This document shows positions 35,104-43,329 of a DNA stretch of 64,000 nt, piece by piece (position 1 is the first letter of the stretch; each line of letters begins with the position of its first letter). Origin of the DNA: G965247265 sp965247265 (GTDB lineage: Bacteria > Pseudomonadota > Gammaproteobacteria > UBA4575). The stretch is taken from the NCBI GenBank assembly GCA_965247265.1, contig OZ252002.1, positions 2,666,001 through 2,730,000 of the forward strand. Direction: 5' to 3'. The translations under genes and the position numbers were made by a program. The notes below the pieces were generated by a model. The model was not told the DNA's origin. It was given only the letters and a program-made list of their open reading frames with translations, and did no database searches.

Positions 35104-36867
35104 ATGATGACGACAAATGAAGCCCTTGCAAAATGGGTTGATGATGTAGCAGTGCTAACTAAGCCAGATAACATTATTTGGTGTGATGGAAGTGATGCAG
35201 AATTTGATTCTATGGTAGATCAAATGCTCGAAACTGGCACGCTTTTAAAACTAAATGAAGAAACCAATCCTAATTGTTATTTACATCGCTCGGATCCTTC
35301 AGACGTAGCACGCGTTGAACATCTTACTTTTGTTTGCCCAAAGAATGAAGAAGATGCTGGGCCTAACAATCATTGGATGGACCCTCAAGAAGCACACGCA
35401 AAAGTAGATGCACTGTTTGATGGTTGCATGCAAGGAAGAACCATGTACGTAATTCCGTATTGCATGGGACCCATCGATTCGCCTTTATCACGAAATGGAG
35501 TTGAAATTACAGACAGTCCTTATGTCGTTGCAAATATGAAAATTATGGCGCGAATTGGTACACCTGCACTTAATCGAATTGAAAAAGATGGCACATTTGT
35601 TAAAGGTTTACATTCAACCGGTGATTTAGACCCTGAAAAACGTTTCATAATGCACTTTCCTGAAGAACTTTCTATTAAAAGCATTGGATCTGGATATGGC
35701 GGCAATGCATTACTTGGTAAAAAATGTCATGCATTACGAATTGCCAGTTGGCAAGCGCGTGATGAAGGCTGGTTAGCTGAACATATGCTGATTGTGGGTT
35801 TAGAAAGCCCTGAAGGCAAAATGCATTACATCGCATGCGCGTTTCCATCCGCATGCGGTAAAACAAATTTAGCAATGTTAATTCCACCTGAGCAATACAA
35901 GGGTTGGAAAGTAACAACTGTAGGTGATGATATTTGTTGGCTTCACTTACGTGAAGATGGACGCTTGTGGGCCATTAATCCTGAAGCAGGCTACTTTGGC
36001 GTTGTGCCAGGAACAAATGAATGGTCTAACAAAAACGCATACGACACATTAAAAAGTGACGCAATCTTTACCAATGTGGGTACAACTGCAAACAATGAAC
36101 CTTGGTGGGAAGAAAAAGATGATGGTAAAGAGCCCGCTACAGATTGGAAAGGAAATCCTTACGATCCTGAAGTAGGTCCCGCGGCACATCCTAACTCTCG
36201 CTTTACAGTGTCTGCTAAAAACAATCCTGTTTATTCAACCATGGCAGACGATCCAAACGGTGTCCCTATATCAGCCTTAGTATTTGGCGGCAGACGCAAA
36301 GAACTTGCTCCACTTGTGTACCAAGCCAAAGATTGGGCACATGGTGTATTAGTTGGTGCATCTTGCGCATCAGAAATGACCGCAGCAGCAAGTGGTGGAG
36401 CAGGCCAGGTTCGACGTGACCCAATGGCTATGAAACCATTTTGTGGATATAACTTTGCGGATTACTTTAATCATTGGCTCAGCTTTGAAGGTAAGTCAGA
36501 TAAATTACCTCCCATGTTCCATGTTAACTGGTTCCGTCGTGACAAAGATGGCAAATTCATGTGGCCTGGGTTTGGTGAAAACATGCGTGTACTGTCTTGG
36601 ATCATTGATCGTGTGGAAGGTAAAGCCAATGCTAATGAAACCCCAATTGGCTACTTGCCTAACCTAGAAGACATTGATACCGACGGCATTGATGTTTCCG
36701 AAGAAACGATGCAAGCACTTCTTGCTATAGATCCCGCTCAGTGGGAAGAAGAAGTAGCCGCAATTGGTAAATACCTCGCTGAATTTGGAGACCGCATGCC
36801 TCAAGCGTTAGTTGATGAATTAAATAAGGTTTCATCAGCACTACAAAGTGAAGCTGCCGCTGCATAA
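35104..36867 (+). CDS. pckG: phosphoenolpyruvate carboxykinase (GTP)
   Basis: 587 aa. GTP-dependent PEPCK linking oxaloacetate and PEP for gluconeogenesis or anaplerosis. The P-loop (kinase-1a) FPSACGKTNLAM carries the reactive Cys typical of the GTP form. Other seen motifs are GDDICWLHLREDGRLWAINP, the FGGRRKELAPL segment, and NWFRRDKDGKFMWPGFGEN. An AAGGA site precedes the ATG at 35104. A TATAAT box at 35015-35020 is a likely -10. Single-gene transcript. Confidence 0.95.
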   Translation: MMTTNEALAKWVDDVAVLTKPDNIIWCDGSDAEFDSMVDQMLETGTLLKLNEETNPNCYLHRSDPSDVARVEHLTFVCPKNEEDAGPNNHWMDPQEAHAKVDALFDGCMQGRTMYVIPYCMGPIDSPLSRNGVEITDSPYVVANMKIMARIGTPALNRIEKDGTFVKGLHSTGDLDPEKRFIMHFPEELSIKSIGSGYGGNALLGKKCHALRIASWQARDEGWLAEHMLIVGLESPEGKMHYIACAFPSACGKTNLAMLIPPEQYKGWKVTTVGDDICWLHLREDGRLWAINPEAGYFGVVPGTNEWSNKNAYDTLKSDAIFTNVGTTANNEPWWEEKDDGKEPATDWKGNPYDPEVGPAAHPNSRFTVSAKNNPVYSTMADDPNGVPISALVFGGRRKELAPLVYQAKDWAHGVLVGASCASEMTAAASGGAGQVRRDPMAMKPFCGYNFADYFNHWLSFEGKSDKLPPMFHVNWFRRDKDGKFMWPGFGENMRVLSWIIDRVEGKANANETPIGYLPNLEDIDTDGIDVSEETMQALLAIDPAQWEEEVAAIGKYLAEFGDRMPQALVDELNKVSSALQSEAAAA

Positions 36868-36889
36868 TCCTACATTAACTTAAAATTAA

Positions 36890-36917
36890 AGCCCCATAAC
36901 ACATTTATTATGGGGCT
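36890..36917 (-). terminator. hairpin terminator, better oriented for the minus strand
   Basis: AGCCCCATAA and TTATGGGGCT form a perfect 10-bp stem. On the minus strand it is followed by TTTAATTTT, on the plus strand by GTGTGC without a T tract. It therefore best ends the leftward transcript of the small gene at 36975-37180, though it may also stop pckG transcription. Confidence 0.65.
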
Positions 36918-36918
36918 G

Positions 36919-36958
36919 TGTGCATCCTTGCTTATTAATGTGCATCCTTGCTTATTAA
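36919..36958. repeat. 20-bp perfect tandem duplication
   Basis: The unit TGTGCATCCTTGCTTATTAA occurs twice head to tail, immediately after the hairpin. It is noncoding and looks recent because both units are identical. Confidence 0.85.
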
Positions 36959-36974
36959 TATTAGCGTTCCATTA

Positions 36975-37180
36975 CTAACACAGTTTCTTTTGTACTTTGT
37001 TTTGAGCAACATTTATAAGGCATAGCTTACGGTTATCAACATTTTTAGCATCTTGTGATATTAACTTAACCACAGGTTTTTGTTCTTGATCATAGAGCCG
37101 ATCAAACGGGGGCCACCACTTGCAAAAGACGTTGGTATTGTAAAGATTGTCAGAACAAATACTATTATTAAATATCTCAT
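36975..37180 (-). pseudogene. small exported protein, frameshift at a run of five C
   Basis: A GGAGAAG site precedes an ATG at 37178-37180 that encodes a clean signal peptide (MRYLIIVFVLTIFTIPTSFA). That frame stops after 39 residues at 37061. The neighbouring frame from the C5 run (plus-strand GGGGG at 37108-37112) reads PPFDRLYDQEQKPVVKLISQ and runs to 36975. Joining the two at the run gives a ~68-aa exported protein. One missing or two extra bases explain the break. Family not recognised. Confidence 0.6.
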
Positions 37181-37337
37181 TATTCTTCTCCAATTTATGA
37201 AGTGTAAATTTTTGCATACTTAATAAGACCAGTATTGAAGGACTATAATGACATTAAATTTTTCTATTCGTTTTATACATAGATAATTTATTTGTAGTAT
37301 ACAAATGTTTAAACCTTAATTGCTTAGAATAAATACA

Positions 37338-37805
37338 ATGTTGAAATTAATTATATCCGGAGGGCAAACTGGTGTTGACCGTGCAGCGCTGGATGCAGCT
37401 CTTCATTGTAATATTCAATGTGGTGGTCATTGCCCGAATGGTCGACTTGCAGAAGATGGTAAAATTCATTCGCGCTATCCATTAAAAGAACTTATTTCAA
37501 AAAGGTACATGGATCGTACGCTTAAAAATATTCTTGATGCTGATGGCACCGTAATTATTTACAATAAAGCATTAAATGGCGGAACAGCTTTAACTTCAAA
37601 GTTGTGTGAAAAACATAAAAAGCCCCACCTTCTTGTTAGTGCATTTGACACTAACGTTTACAAAACTCACAAACTCATTGATCAATTTATAAATAACAAT
37701 CAAATAGAGATTTTAAATATTGCGGGCCCACGTAAAAGTCAATGGGATGCAGGGTATGATTATGCTTATTTTTGCATAAGTGCTACATTAAAACGAATCA
37801 TATAA
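37338..37805 (+). CDS. putative molybdenum carrier-like Rossmann protein
   Basis: 155 aa from the ATG at 37338; a TTG six codons upstream is open but less likely. The N-terminus LKLIISGGQTGVDRAALDAA is the signature of the YpsA/LOG-related 'putative molybdenum carrier' family. The stretches GHCPNGRLAEDGKI and GTVIIYNKALNGGTALT complete the nucleotide-binding-type fold. The ligand is not established experimentally for most members. It stands alone between the broken exported gene and a convergent potassium channel gene. Confidence 0.8.
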   Translation: MLKLIISGGQTGVDRAALDAALHCNIQCGGHCPNGRLAEDGKIHSRYPLKELISKRYMDRTLKNILDADGTVIIYNKALNGGTALTSKLCEKHKKPHLLVSAFDTNVYKTHKLIDQFINNNQIEILNIAGPRKSQWDAGYDYAYFCISATLKRII

Positions 37806-37828
37806 ATACTGTTATTAATCTGTTCGTT

Positions 37829-38257
37829 CTAATTTGTATTACGAACAATTTCTTGCATACGAAGATATGTAAATGAAGCCGTCCATGCAATTAGAACAAG
37901 TCCAGTTAAAGCTTCTGATCCGGCTACAAATCTAATATGCCCTTGCGGAATAAGATCCCCATAACCTAAAGACGTATAATTAACAAACGAGAAGTAAGCA
38001 CAATCTATTAACGTATAATCAAATTGCCCAATTACATCTCCCCCTACTTCCAAAGAAAGCAAATAGTAATATAACGCTGCAAACGACCAAATTTCTAAAA
38101 TGTGAGTGAGTATTACCACAAACACGCCTACCGGTAATAACAATCTTGTCGGCCAGGCTCGTTTAAAATGTCTTTCTGTCAAATGTGTTAACACTTCATA
38201 GTGAAGAGCGACACAAAATATTATAATAATTAGCGTAGAAATTAATGTAAGAAACAT
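37829..38257 (-). CDS. two-TM potassium channel-like protein
   Basis: 142 aa. An N-terminal hydrophobic helix, a second segment around RLLLPVGVFVVILTHILEIW, and a pore loop YFSFVNYTSLGYGDLIPQG with the T-x-GYGD selectivity filter place it in the Ion_trans_2 family. A last helix follows. No cytosolic RCK or nucleotide-binding domain is attached, so gating is unknown. It lies 8 bases from the end of the dienelactone hydrolase gene and likely shares its transcript. Confidence 0.85.
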   Translation of the reverse strand: MFLTLISTLIIIIFCVALHYEVLTHLTERHFKRAWPTRLLLPVGVFVVILTHILEIWSFAALYYYLLSLEVGGDVIGQFDYTLIDCAYFSFVNYTSLGYGDLIPQGHIRFVAGSEALTGLVLIAWTASFTYLRMQEIVRNTN

Positions 38258-38265
38258 GAGCTTGA

Positions 38266-39087
38266 TTATTTAAAAATTTGTATGAAATATTCCTGCATTC
38301 TTTCCCAGGAGTCTTCATCGGCTAATAGATTATATTCCAGTACTGGCAAATCAAATTCTTCATTGTATTTGTCTGCCATGGAATTAGTGAAGCTGTGTTT
38401 GGCATTTGGATAATCTACAAATTCAAAATCCACATCTGCGGCATTCATTTCTTCTAAAAATTCATGCACTTGGCTTCTTAGGACAAAAGGATCATCTTTT
38501 CCATTAAATACGAGCACCTTAGTCTTCACATCACCTTTTTGTGCTGGTGATTGTGTAGCCAGGCTGCCATGAAAACTGACTACGCCGTCGATTTCCACAC
38601 CTGATCTTGCAAGATGCAATACCATTGCACCACCAAAACAGTAGCCAATTGCTGCAATATTATCTGCATCCACCAGGGGTTGTTTAATTAAAATTTGTAG
38701 CGCTGCATCTAAACGCTTTTCTGCAAAAGACATATTACTCGTAACCTCATTCATAAATTTCCCTGCATCTGCCGGATATTTTGCCAACTTTCCATCCCCA
38801 TACATATCTACTGCAAATGCGATGTAACCAAGTTCTGCTAACATAACTGCCCGCTTACGCGCATAATTATTATGGCCCCACCACTCATGAACAACGAGCA
38901 CGCCCGGGCGCTTAGTGTTCATCGTTTTATCATAGGCTAAAAAACCCGTCAGCTTTGTATAGTCAACCTCATAATTTATTGTTTGTGTGAATATTGTTTG
39001 ATTATTTTCGTCTTCACTTTGCTGATCACTCGATAATGCTGCATAACTAAAAACCCATAAGATTGCAATTATAACCACTGGTTTCAT
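38266..39087 (-). CDS. exported dienelactone hydrolase family protein
   Basis: 273 aa from the ATG at 39087, chosen because an AGGAACAGG site precedes it and it begins a signal peptide (MKPVVIIAILWVFSYAALSS). The alpha/beta-hydrolase core has the nucleophile elbow AIGYCFGGAMVLHLA (Cys), the acid in VFNGKDDPFVLRSQ and the His in PNAKHSFTN. VLVVHEWWGHNNYARKRA is the family oxyanion region. The natural substrate is unknown. Divergent from the bufferin operon, with ~200 bases between them. Confidence 0.88.
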   Translation of the reverse strand: MKPVVIIAILWVFSYAALSSDQQSEDENNQTIFTQTINYEVDYTKLTGFLAYDKTMNTKRPGVLVVHEWWGHNNYARKRAVMLAELGYIAFAVDMYGDGKLAKYPADAGKFMNEVTSNMSFAEKRLDAALQILIKQPLVDADNIAAIGYCFGGAMVLHLARSGVEIDGVVSFHGSLATQSPAQKGDVKTKVLVFNGKDDPFVLRSQVHEFLEEMNAADVDFEFVDYPNAKHSFTNSMADKYNEEFDLPVLEYNLLADEDSWERMQEYFIQIFK

Positions 39088-39301
39088 AACCTGTTCCTTA
39101 TACAATTCTTGTATCTATATATAATACGATTTTCTGAATTTAAGCTAAAGTAAACAAAAATATCGAATAATTACTGAAATCATTTATTAATGCATGCAAT
39201 CAAATTCCTATTGTTTCCGTCTACTAGTTATAGAGCATCAAATCGATGCATCTACAATTAGTTTTTAATTAAAATCTGATCCAAATAGGAGAATAATAGT
39301 A

Positions 39302-39589
39302 ATGAATAAGCAAACTGTAATTAAGTCTACAATGGCTGGAATTTTTGCACTTGGGGCCAGTGTTGCGGCACAAAACGCATTTGCGGTCCCTGATTCACCT
39401 GAAAATTGGGAAAAGTGCGCAGGCATTGCAAAAGCTGGGAAAAATGACTGTGGCTCACTGGATGGCTCACATAAATGTGCAGGCCAAGCAAAGGAACACA
39501 ACATGGAACACGAATGGGTCTATGTGCCAGAAGGTACCTGCACAAAAATTACGGGTGGTGCTGTAAAGGCTGTAAAACCTGCCAAATAA
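39302..39589 (+). CDS. bufA1: bufferin-type RiPP precursor (DUF2282)
   Basis: 95 aa. The N-terminal signal peptide (MNKQTVIKSTMAGIFALGAS through AQNAFA, cleavage near residue 28) is typical of this class, in which the leader also directs periplasmic export. The mature core has four cysteines, C39, C50, C59 and C80, in the family order EKCAGIAKAGKNDC, HKCAGQAKE and VPEGTCTKI. In characterised bufferins some Cys become thiooxazoles by the MNIO enzyme, and the product binds copper. First gene of a five-gene operon; AGGAGA lies 10 bases before the ATG. Copper as the ligand here is inferred from family. Confidence 0.88.
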   Translation: MNKQTVIKSTMAGIFALGASVAAQNAFAVPDSPENWEKCAGIAKAGKNDCGSLDGSHKCAGQAKEHNMEHEWVYVPEGTCTKITGGAVKAVKPAK

Positions 39590-39612
39590 TATTAAAAACG
39601 CGCTCTATTTAG

Positions 39613-40500
39613 ATGAATAATACTCCTTCATCAGAACGGCTGATGCCCTTAACGCCATGGATAGGTGTAGGGCTTCGGTCACCTCACGTAAAAGAAATAC
39701 TAGACACACATCCTAAGGTAGATTTCTTTGAGCTTCTAACTGACAACCATTTAAGTGAAGGTGGCTATGCAAGAAATCAGGCGCATGTAATTCGTGAACA
39801 TTATCCGGTTACATTACATAGTGTTGGCATGTCATTAGGAGGAACTGATCCAATAGATTTCAGCTATTTAGCAAAAATCAAAAAACTTGCCAATGAATTG
39901 GAGCCAATGTGCATTTCTGATCATCTATGTTGGACTTCATTTGAAAAACAGCATGCGCATGACCTACTTCCTCTGCCCTATACAGAGGAAGCTATTAATC
40001 ATGTAAGTGAGCGAATAACTCAAATACAAGATTTTCTAGAAACTAAACTTGTTATAGAAAACGTATCCAGCTATTTAACCTATAAATGCTCTGAACTAAG
40101 TGAATGGGAATTTCTGATTGCTGTTGCAGAACAGTCTTGCTGCAAAATATTACTAGATTTGAATAATATTTATGTTAGCCAATTTAATAATCAATGTGAT
40201 TCAATCGAATATATTAGAAACATTCCTCTAAATTTAGTTGCCGAAATTCATTTGGCGGGCTTTGAGGATAGAGGCACATACTTACTTGATGCTCATAATA
40301 ATAAAGTATCTGCGCCAGTATGGGAGCTTTATCAGAAAGTCATTAGAAACAATCACACAATCCCAACATTAATTGAATGGGATAATGATTTACCTCCACT
40401 ATCTACACTATTGCAAGAAGCAGAGATAGCTCGAAACTACAATAAAAGTTTGAATGCTAGTCTAACTAAATATTACCAAGATGTATTGTGCCACGAATAA
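39613..40500 (+). CDS. bufB: DUF692 multinuclear non-heme iron oxidase (bufferin maturase)
   Basis: 295 aa TIM-barrel enzyme of the MNIO (DUF692) family. Seen are WIGVGLRSPHVKEIL, FFELLTDNH, TLHSVGMSLGG, CISDHLCW, IENVSSYLTY, ILLDLNNIYV, EIHLAGFE and LIEWDNDLP. The His, Glu, Asp and Asn positions in these segments are the iron-binding set of the family. It would oxidise cysteines in BufA1 with help from BufC. It lies 23 bases after bufA1. Confidence 0.9.
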   Translation: MNNTPSSERLMPLTPWIGVGLRSPHVKEILDTHPKVDFFELLTDNHLSEGGYARNQAHVIREHYPVTLHSVGMSLGGTDPIDFSYLAKIKKLANELEPMCISDHLCWTSFEKQHAHDLLPLPYTEEAINHVSERITQIQDFLETKLVIENVSSYLTYKCSELSEWEFLIAVAEQSCCKILLDLNNIYVSQFNNQCDSIEYIRNIPLNLVAEIHLAGFEDRGTYLLDAHNNKVSAPVWELYQKVIRNNHTIPTLIEWDNDLPPLSTLLQEAEIARNYNKSLNASLTKYYQDVLCHE

Positions 40501-40522
40501 ATGACCTTGAAAGATAATTGAT

Positions 40523-41323
40523 ATGAGTCAGTTAGAAATATTACAACATCAGTTCTGGAATAGCTTAAGGACGAATGATTCTGAGCCCAGAAGCATATCC
40601 TCGTTATCAGATGGTGGGATGTTGTCTAAAATGGACAGACTTAAAATCTATCAAAACACTATGCGCACAGCACACACATCTGCATTAGCTGAGTGCTTTA
40701 AATGTTGCGAAATAATTTTAGGCAATCAATATTTCAATAGAGTTGCAAATGAATATTTTTATAGCAATCCAGCAATGAGCCAAAATATAAATCTATACGG
40801 ACAGCAATTTCCGCAGTACTTAGAAAGTTGGGTATATAATCATACCGAGACTGAAAAATTTAAGTATCTTCCAGATCTTGCAAAACTCGAGTACGCTTAC
40901 GAAAAAGCTTATTACCTAAATGATGATCCAATATTTGATTTTGATGCATTTTCCAAGCTCAACGGAAGCGAACAACAACATATTACATTCAATGCTAGTC
41001 ATTCACTTAAACTATTAAAATCCGATTACCCAATATATGAAATCTGGAATATTAACCGTAAAAATGAGACCACTCATAAAGTGCACTCAATCTCTGAACC
41101 ACAGTATCTATGTGTAACACGTGATAATTTTCAACCAATTATAAATATATTAGCTGCACACACTTGGTGGGTTCTCAGTAACATTCAACGTAGTCTATCA
41201 TTGAATGCGATGCATACACTAAACCAAGATAAAAATATAAACGCACCTCTAAACACTATCATCCCTACACTAATCCAAAATAAGTGGATCTGCGGATTCT
41301 CTTTAACTAACAACTCTTGCTAG
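40523..41323 (+). CDS. bufC: DUF2063-type partner protein (BufC)
   Basis: 266 aa. The N-terminal half has the DUF2063 pattern: RLKIYQNTMRTAHTSALAEC, then FKCCEIILGNQYFNRVANEY, INLYGQQFPQYLESW and LPDLAKLEYAYEKAYY. This family binds the precursor and presents it to the MNIO enzyme. A C-terminal helical domain follows. The genes are close-spaced (22 bases after bufB, 2 bases before the sigma factor start), so co-expression is clear. The usual fourth gene of such clusters, a DoxX-type BufD, is not present. Confidence 0.85.
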   Translation: MSQLEILQHQFWNSLRTNDSEPRSISSLSDGGMLSKMDRLKIYQNTMRTAHTSALAECFKCCEIILGNQYFNRVANEYFYSNPAMSQNINLYGQQFPQYLESWVYNHTETEKFKYLPDLAKLEYAYEKAYYLNDDPIFDFDAFSKLNGSEQQHITFNASHSLKLLKSDYPIYEIWNINRKNETTHKVHSISEPQYLCVTRDNFQPIINILAAHTWWVLSNIQRSLSLNAMHTLNQDKNINAPLNTIIPTLIQNKWICGFSLTNNSC

Positions 41324-41325
41324 TT

Positions 41326-41811
41326 ATGTTTGATAAAAAAGAGTTGAATGAACTTTATCGATACTGTGTAGTGTTGATAAAAAATGAAGACGATGCATAC
41401 GATTTGCTACAGACTGCACTTGAAAAATATTTACGATCAAATATAAAGAGTATTTCTTCTAAAAAAAGCTATATGAAGACAATAATTCGCAATCAATTTA
41501 TTGACCAATATCGAAGCATTAAGAATTTCGAACCTGAAATATTCGATGAAGATAATATCACTCATATAAGCGATGGAATATCATCCCTTGAAAAAATAAC
41601 AATTGATAAAGAGGAAGCTGACAATATATGGAAGCTGCTATCAAGTTCTGAACGCGAAATAATGTACTTATGGGCAATTCAGGGGTACAGCACCTCTGAG
41701 GTTGCAAATTATTTAAACACCCCTAAAGGTACAATTGTTTCCAAGATTTCGCGTCTACGCAAAAAAGTCGTTAATCAACCCTCTGCAAATACAGAATATG
41801 GTGTCGCATGA
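41326..41811 (+). CDS. ECF sigma factor
   Basis: About 161 aa from the ATG at 41326; an in-frame TTG at 41317 overlaps bufC. Region 2 is seen at LYRYCVVLIKNEDDAYDLLQ with the family DAYDLLQ pattern. Region 4 is SSSEREIMYLWAIQGYSTSE followed by VANYLNTPKGTIVSKISRLR. It has no attached extra domain. Location inside the bufferin operon, directly before a membrane anti-sigma candidate, suggests autoregulation. ECF control of DUF2282/DUF692 operons is known in other proteobacteria. Confidence 0.88.
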   Translation: MFDKKELNELYRYCVVLIKNEDDAYDLLQTALEKYLRSNIKSISSKKSYMKTIIRNQFIDQYRSIKNFEPEIFDEDNITHISDGISSLEKITIDKEEADNIWKLLSSSEREIMYLWAIQGYSTSEVANYLNTPKGTIVSKISRLRKKVVNQPSANTEYGVA

Positions 41812-42431
41812 GCAAAATTACTTTAAAAGAAGGTATACAAAACAAGGTAGACGTTATTGAACTCACTAATAGCCGACTTGATAATTTGATGGGCATCCAA
41901 AAAACATTTAATAATAAGCAATATCGCCGACAAGGTTCTATTATTGCAAAAGTAGCAAGTGTTGCGGCTGCGGTTGCGCTTGCGCTTGTATTCACATTTG
42001 GCTTTTTCTACTTAAATCAGCAATTACCTATGGGTGAAAGAATTGCCTATGAAGTATCTAAAAATCATCTAAAATTAAAACCTTTAGAGGTTAAAAGTAA
42101 TCAACTGGATAACTTACAAAAATATTTTACATTACTTGATTTTAAACTTGTACACACCAACATACTCAGTGATCCAAATTGGAAGTTACTCGGTGCGCGA
42201 TATTGCAGTATTCAAGGAAATACTGCCGCCCAACTAAGACTTGAGAATACTCAAACAGGTGAGATTGAAACGCTTTATCAGGCGCCTTATTACACTAAAC
42301 AATTTAGTGATATTCCAATTTTGGAAGCAAACCAATCTCCACTTAAGGAATACGCTAAAGGCATGAGTGTTAATATTTGGGTAGAAAAAGGGGTTTTATT
42401 TGCCTTAACAAATAACAGCCAAAATAATTAA
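41808..42431 (+). CDS. membrane anti-sigma factor candidate
   Basis: 207 aa. A cytoplasmic N-terminal ~50 residues is followed by one transmembrane helix (SVAAAVALALVFTFGFFYL) and a periplasmic domain of about 135 aa. The periplasmic domain has a lone Cys in LLGARYCSIQGN and later ETLYQAPYYTKQFSD. The ATG overlaps the sigma factor stop (ATGA), the classic coupling of ECF and anti-sigma. I do not see a HxxxCxxC zinc motif, so it is not a ZAS type. The anti-sigma role is inferred from topology and position. Confidence 0.7.
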   Translation: MSKITLKEGIQNKVDVIELTNSRLDNLMGIQKTFNNKQYRRQGSIIAKVASVAAAVALALVFTFGFFYLNQQLPMGERIAYEVSKNHLKLKPLEVKSNQLDNLQKYFTLLDFKLVHTNILSDPNWKLLGARYCSIQGNTAAQLRLENTQTGEIETLYQAPYYTKQFSDIPILEANQSPLKEYAKGMSVNIWVEKGVLFALTNNSQNN

Positions 42432-42450
42432 ATCAAATTACTGAAAATTT

Positions 42451-42802
42451 TTATTGACAGCGGTAAGTCCTAATTAATATTTTCTCAACATTGGCAGCAC
42501 CTGAATAATCCAGACCTTTTTCTAATGATTTCAACTCATCTGTCACGGAAATAATCACATCATTTTTTGTGACTTCATCCACGGTGCATATGCGCCTTGC
42601 TATTGACAGATAATCAAATATTGCACCCACGTACCCAACATATTGAGCAGCCTCTAGTGTAGATTGTGATTTTTCCCATTCATGCGCACGTTCTATTAAT
42701 CTCTTTGTACTGTAAAAATTTTGTACTGTAAAAATTATAGACTGTCGCAGATGATGGTATAGCAATACATAATAATAACATAACAAAAATTATTTTTTTC
42801 AC
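42451..42802 (-). pseudogene. Rap1a/Tai-family exported protein broken by a 16-bp duplication
   Basis: A GTG at 42800-42802 starts a signal peptide (KKIIFVMLLLCIAIPSSA) and VYNFYSTK. A perfect 16-bp tandem repeat then shifts the frame, and translation ends soon after. In the restored frame the protein continues RLIERAHEWEKSQSTLEAAQ, then YVGYVGAIFDYLSIARRIC and ILIRTYRC, following the Rap1a/Tai pattern seen at 20353. Deleting one repeat unit gives an intact ~110-aa protein. Confidence 0.75.
42704..42735. repeat. 16-bp perfect tandem duplication
   Basis: TTTGTACTGTAAAAAT occurs twice head to tail inside the Rap1a/Tai gene. Sixteen is not a multiple of three, so it causes the frameshift. Identical copies imply a very recent event. 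Confidence 0.92.
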
Positions 42803-42860
42803 AACATGCCTCATCAAATTTATAAAATTTTATGGATTATAAAAAAAAGGGACACGCATA

Positions 42861-42892
42861 GCAAAACCTACATAGACTTATGTAGGTTTTGC
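42861..42892. other. perfect 14-bp inverted repeat
   Basis: GCAAAACCTACATA-gact-TATGTAGGTTTTGC. The stem is perfect with a 4-base loop. It has no immediate T tract on the plus strand; on the minus strand TTTTTTTT appears 12 bases after the stem. It may be a terminator or an operator. The rest of 42803-43123 is AT-rich without a gene. Confidence 0.6.
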
Positions 42893-43123
42893 ATAACCCC
42901 TGAGTGAGAGGTTGATCTTCTAACAGTAACAATACTAGCGTATCCAGATTTGCAATAAAAATTGCGTAATTTTATACGGGAAATTAGAAAGCATTATAAT
43001 TTAAATATAGCTTAACTATAGTTCGCTTCTATTTGATTTGTATGTCATTTTTTGGACTATGTATATACAGTTAATTTGACAGATGCTATCTAATCGTCAA
43101 TACAGTAATTGCTTACCTTATAG

Positions 43124-43324
43124 AAATTCAGAAAGATAATACATAAAGGTAATCCTACAAATGAAACTATTAGCACAGCAAACTCTATTTCTTCAGATGC
43201 CATTATTATGACAACCGCAGGTTATAGAAACATCCTAGATTTATTGCGTGGCAATACAACAGAGCAAGTTGCTAGAAAAACATCTTGCCCTTTACTTACT
43301 ATACCTCAGTCATGGAATATGTGA
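43124..43324 (+). pseudogene. universal stress protein remnant (C-terminal part)
   Basis: The open frame has no start codon. It reads FRKIIHKGNPTNETISTA, then DAIIMTTAGYRNILDLLRGN and TTEQVARKTSCPLLTIP. That matches the C-terminal half of UspA-family proteins (G-x2-G-x9-G-S/N-T loop and CPLLxIP). The N-terminal ~80 residues with the other half of the nucleotide site are missing. It ends 6 bases before the convergent porin gene. Confidence 0.75.
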
Positions 43325-43329
43325 GCAAA

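Noticed and set aside
39327..39566. Frames overlapping bufA1 on both strands
   Set aside because: bufA1 is secured by its signal peptide, cysteine pattern and operon partners; these are shadows.
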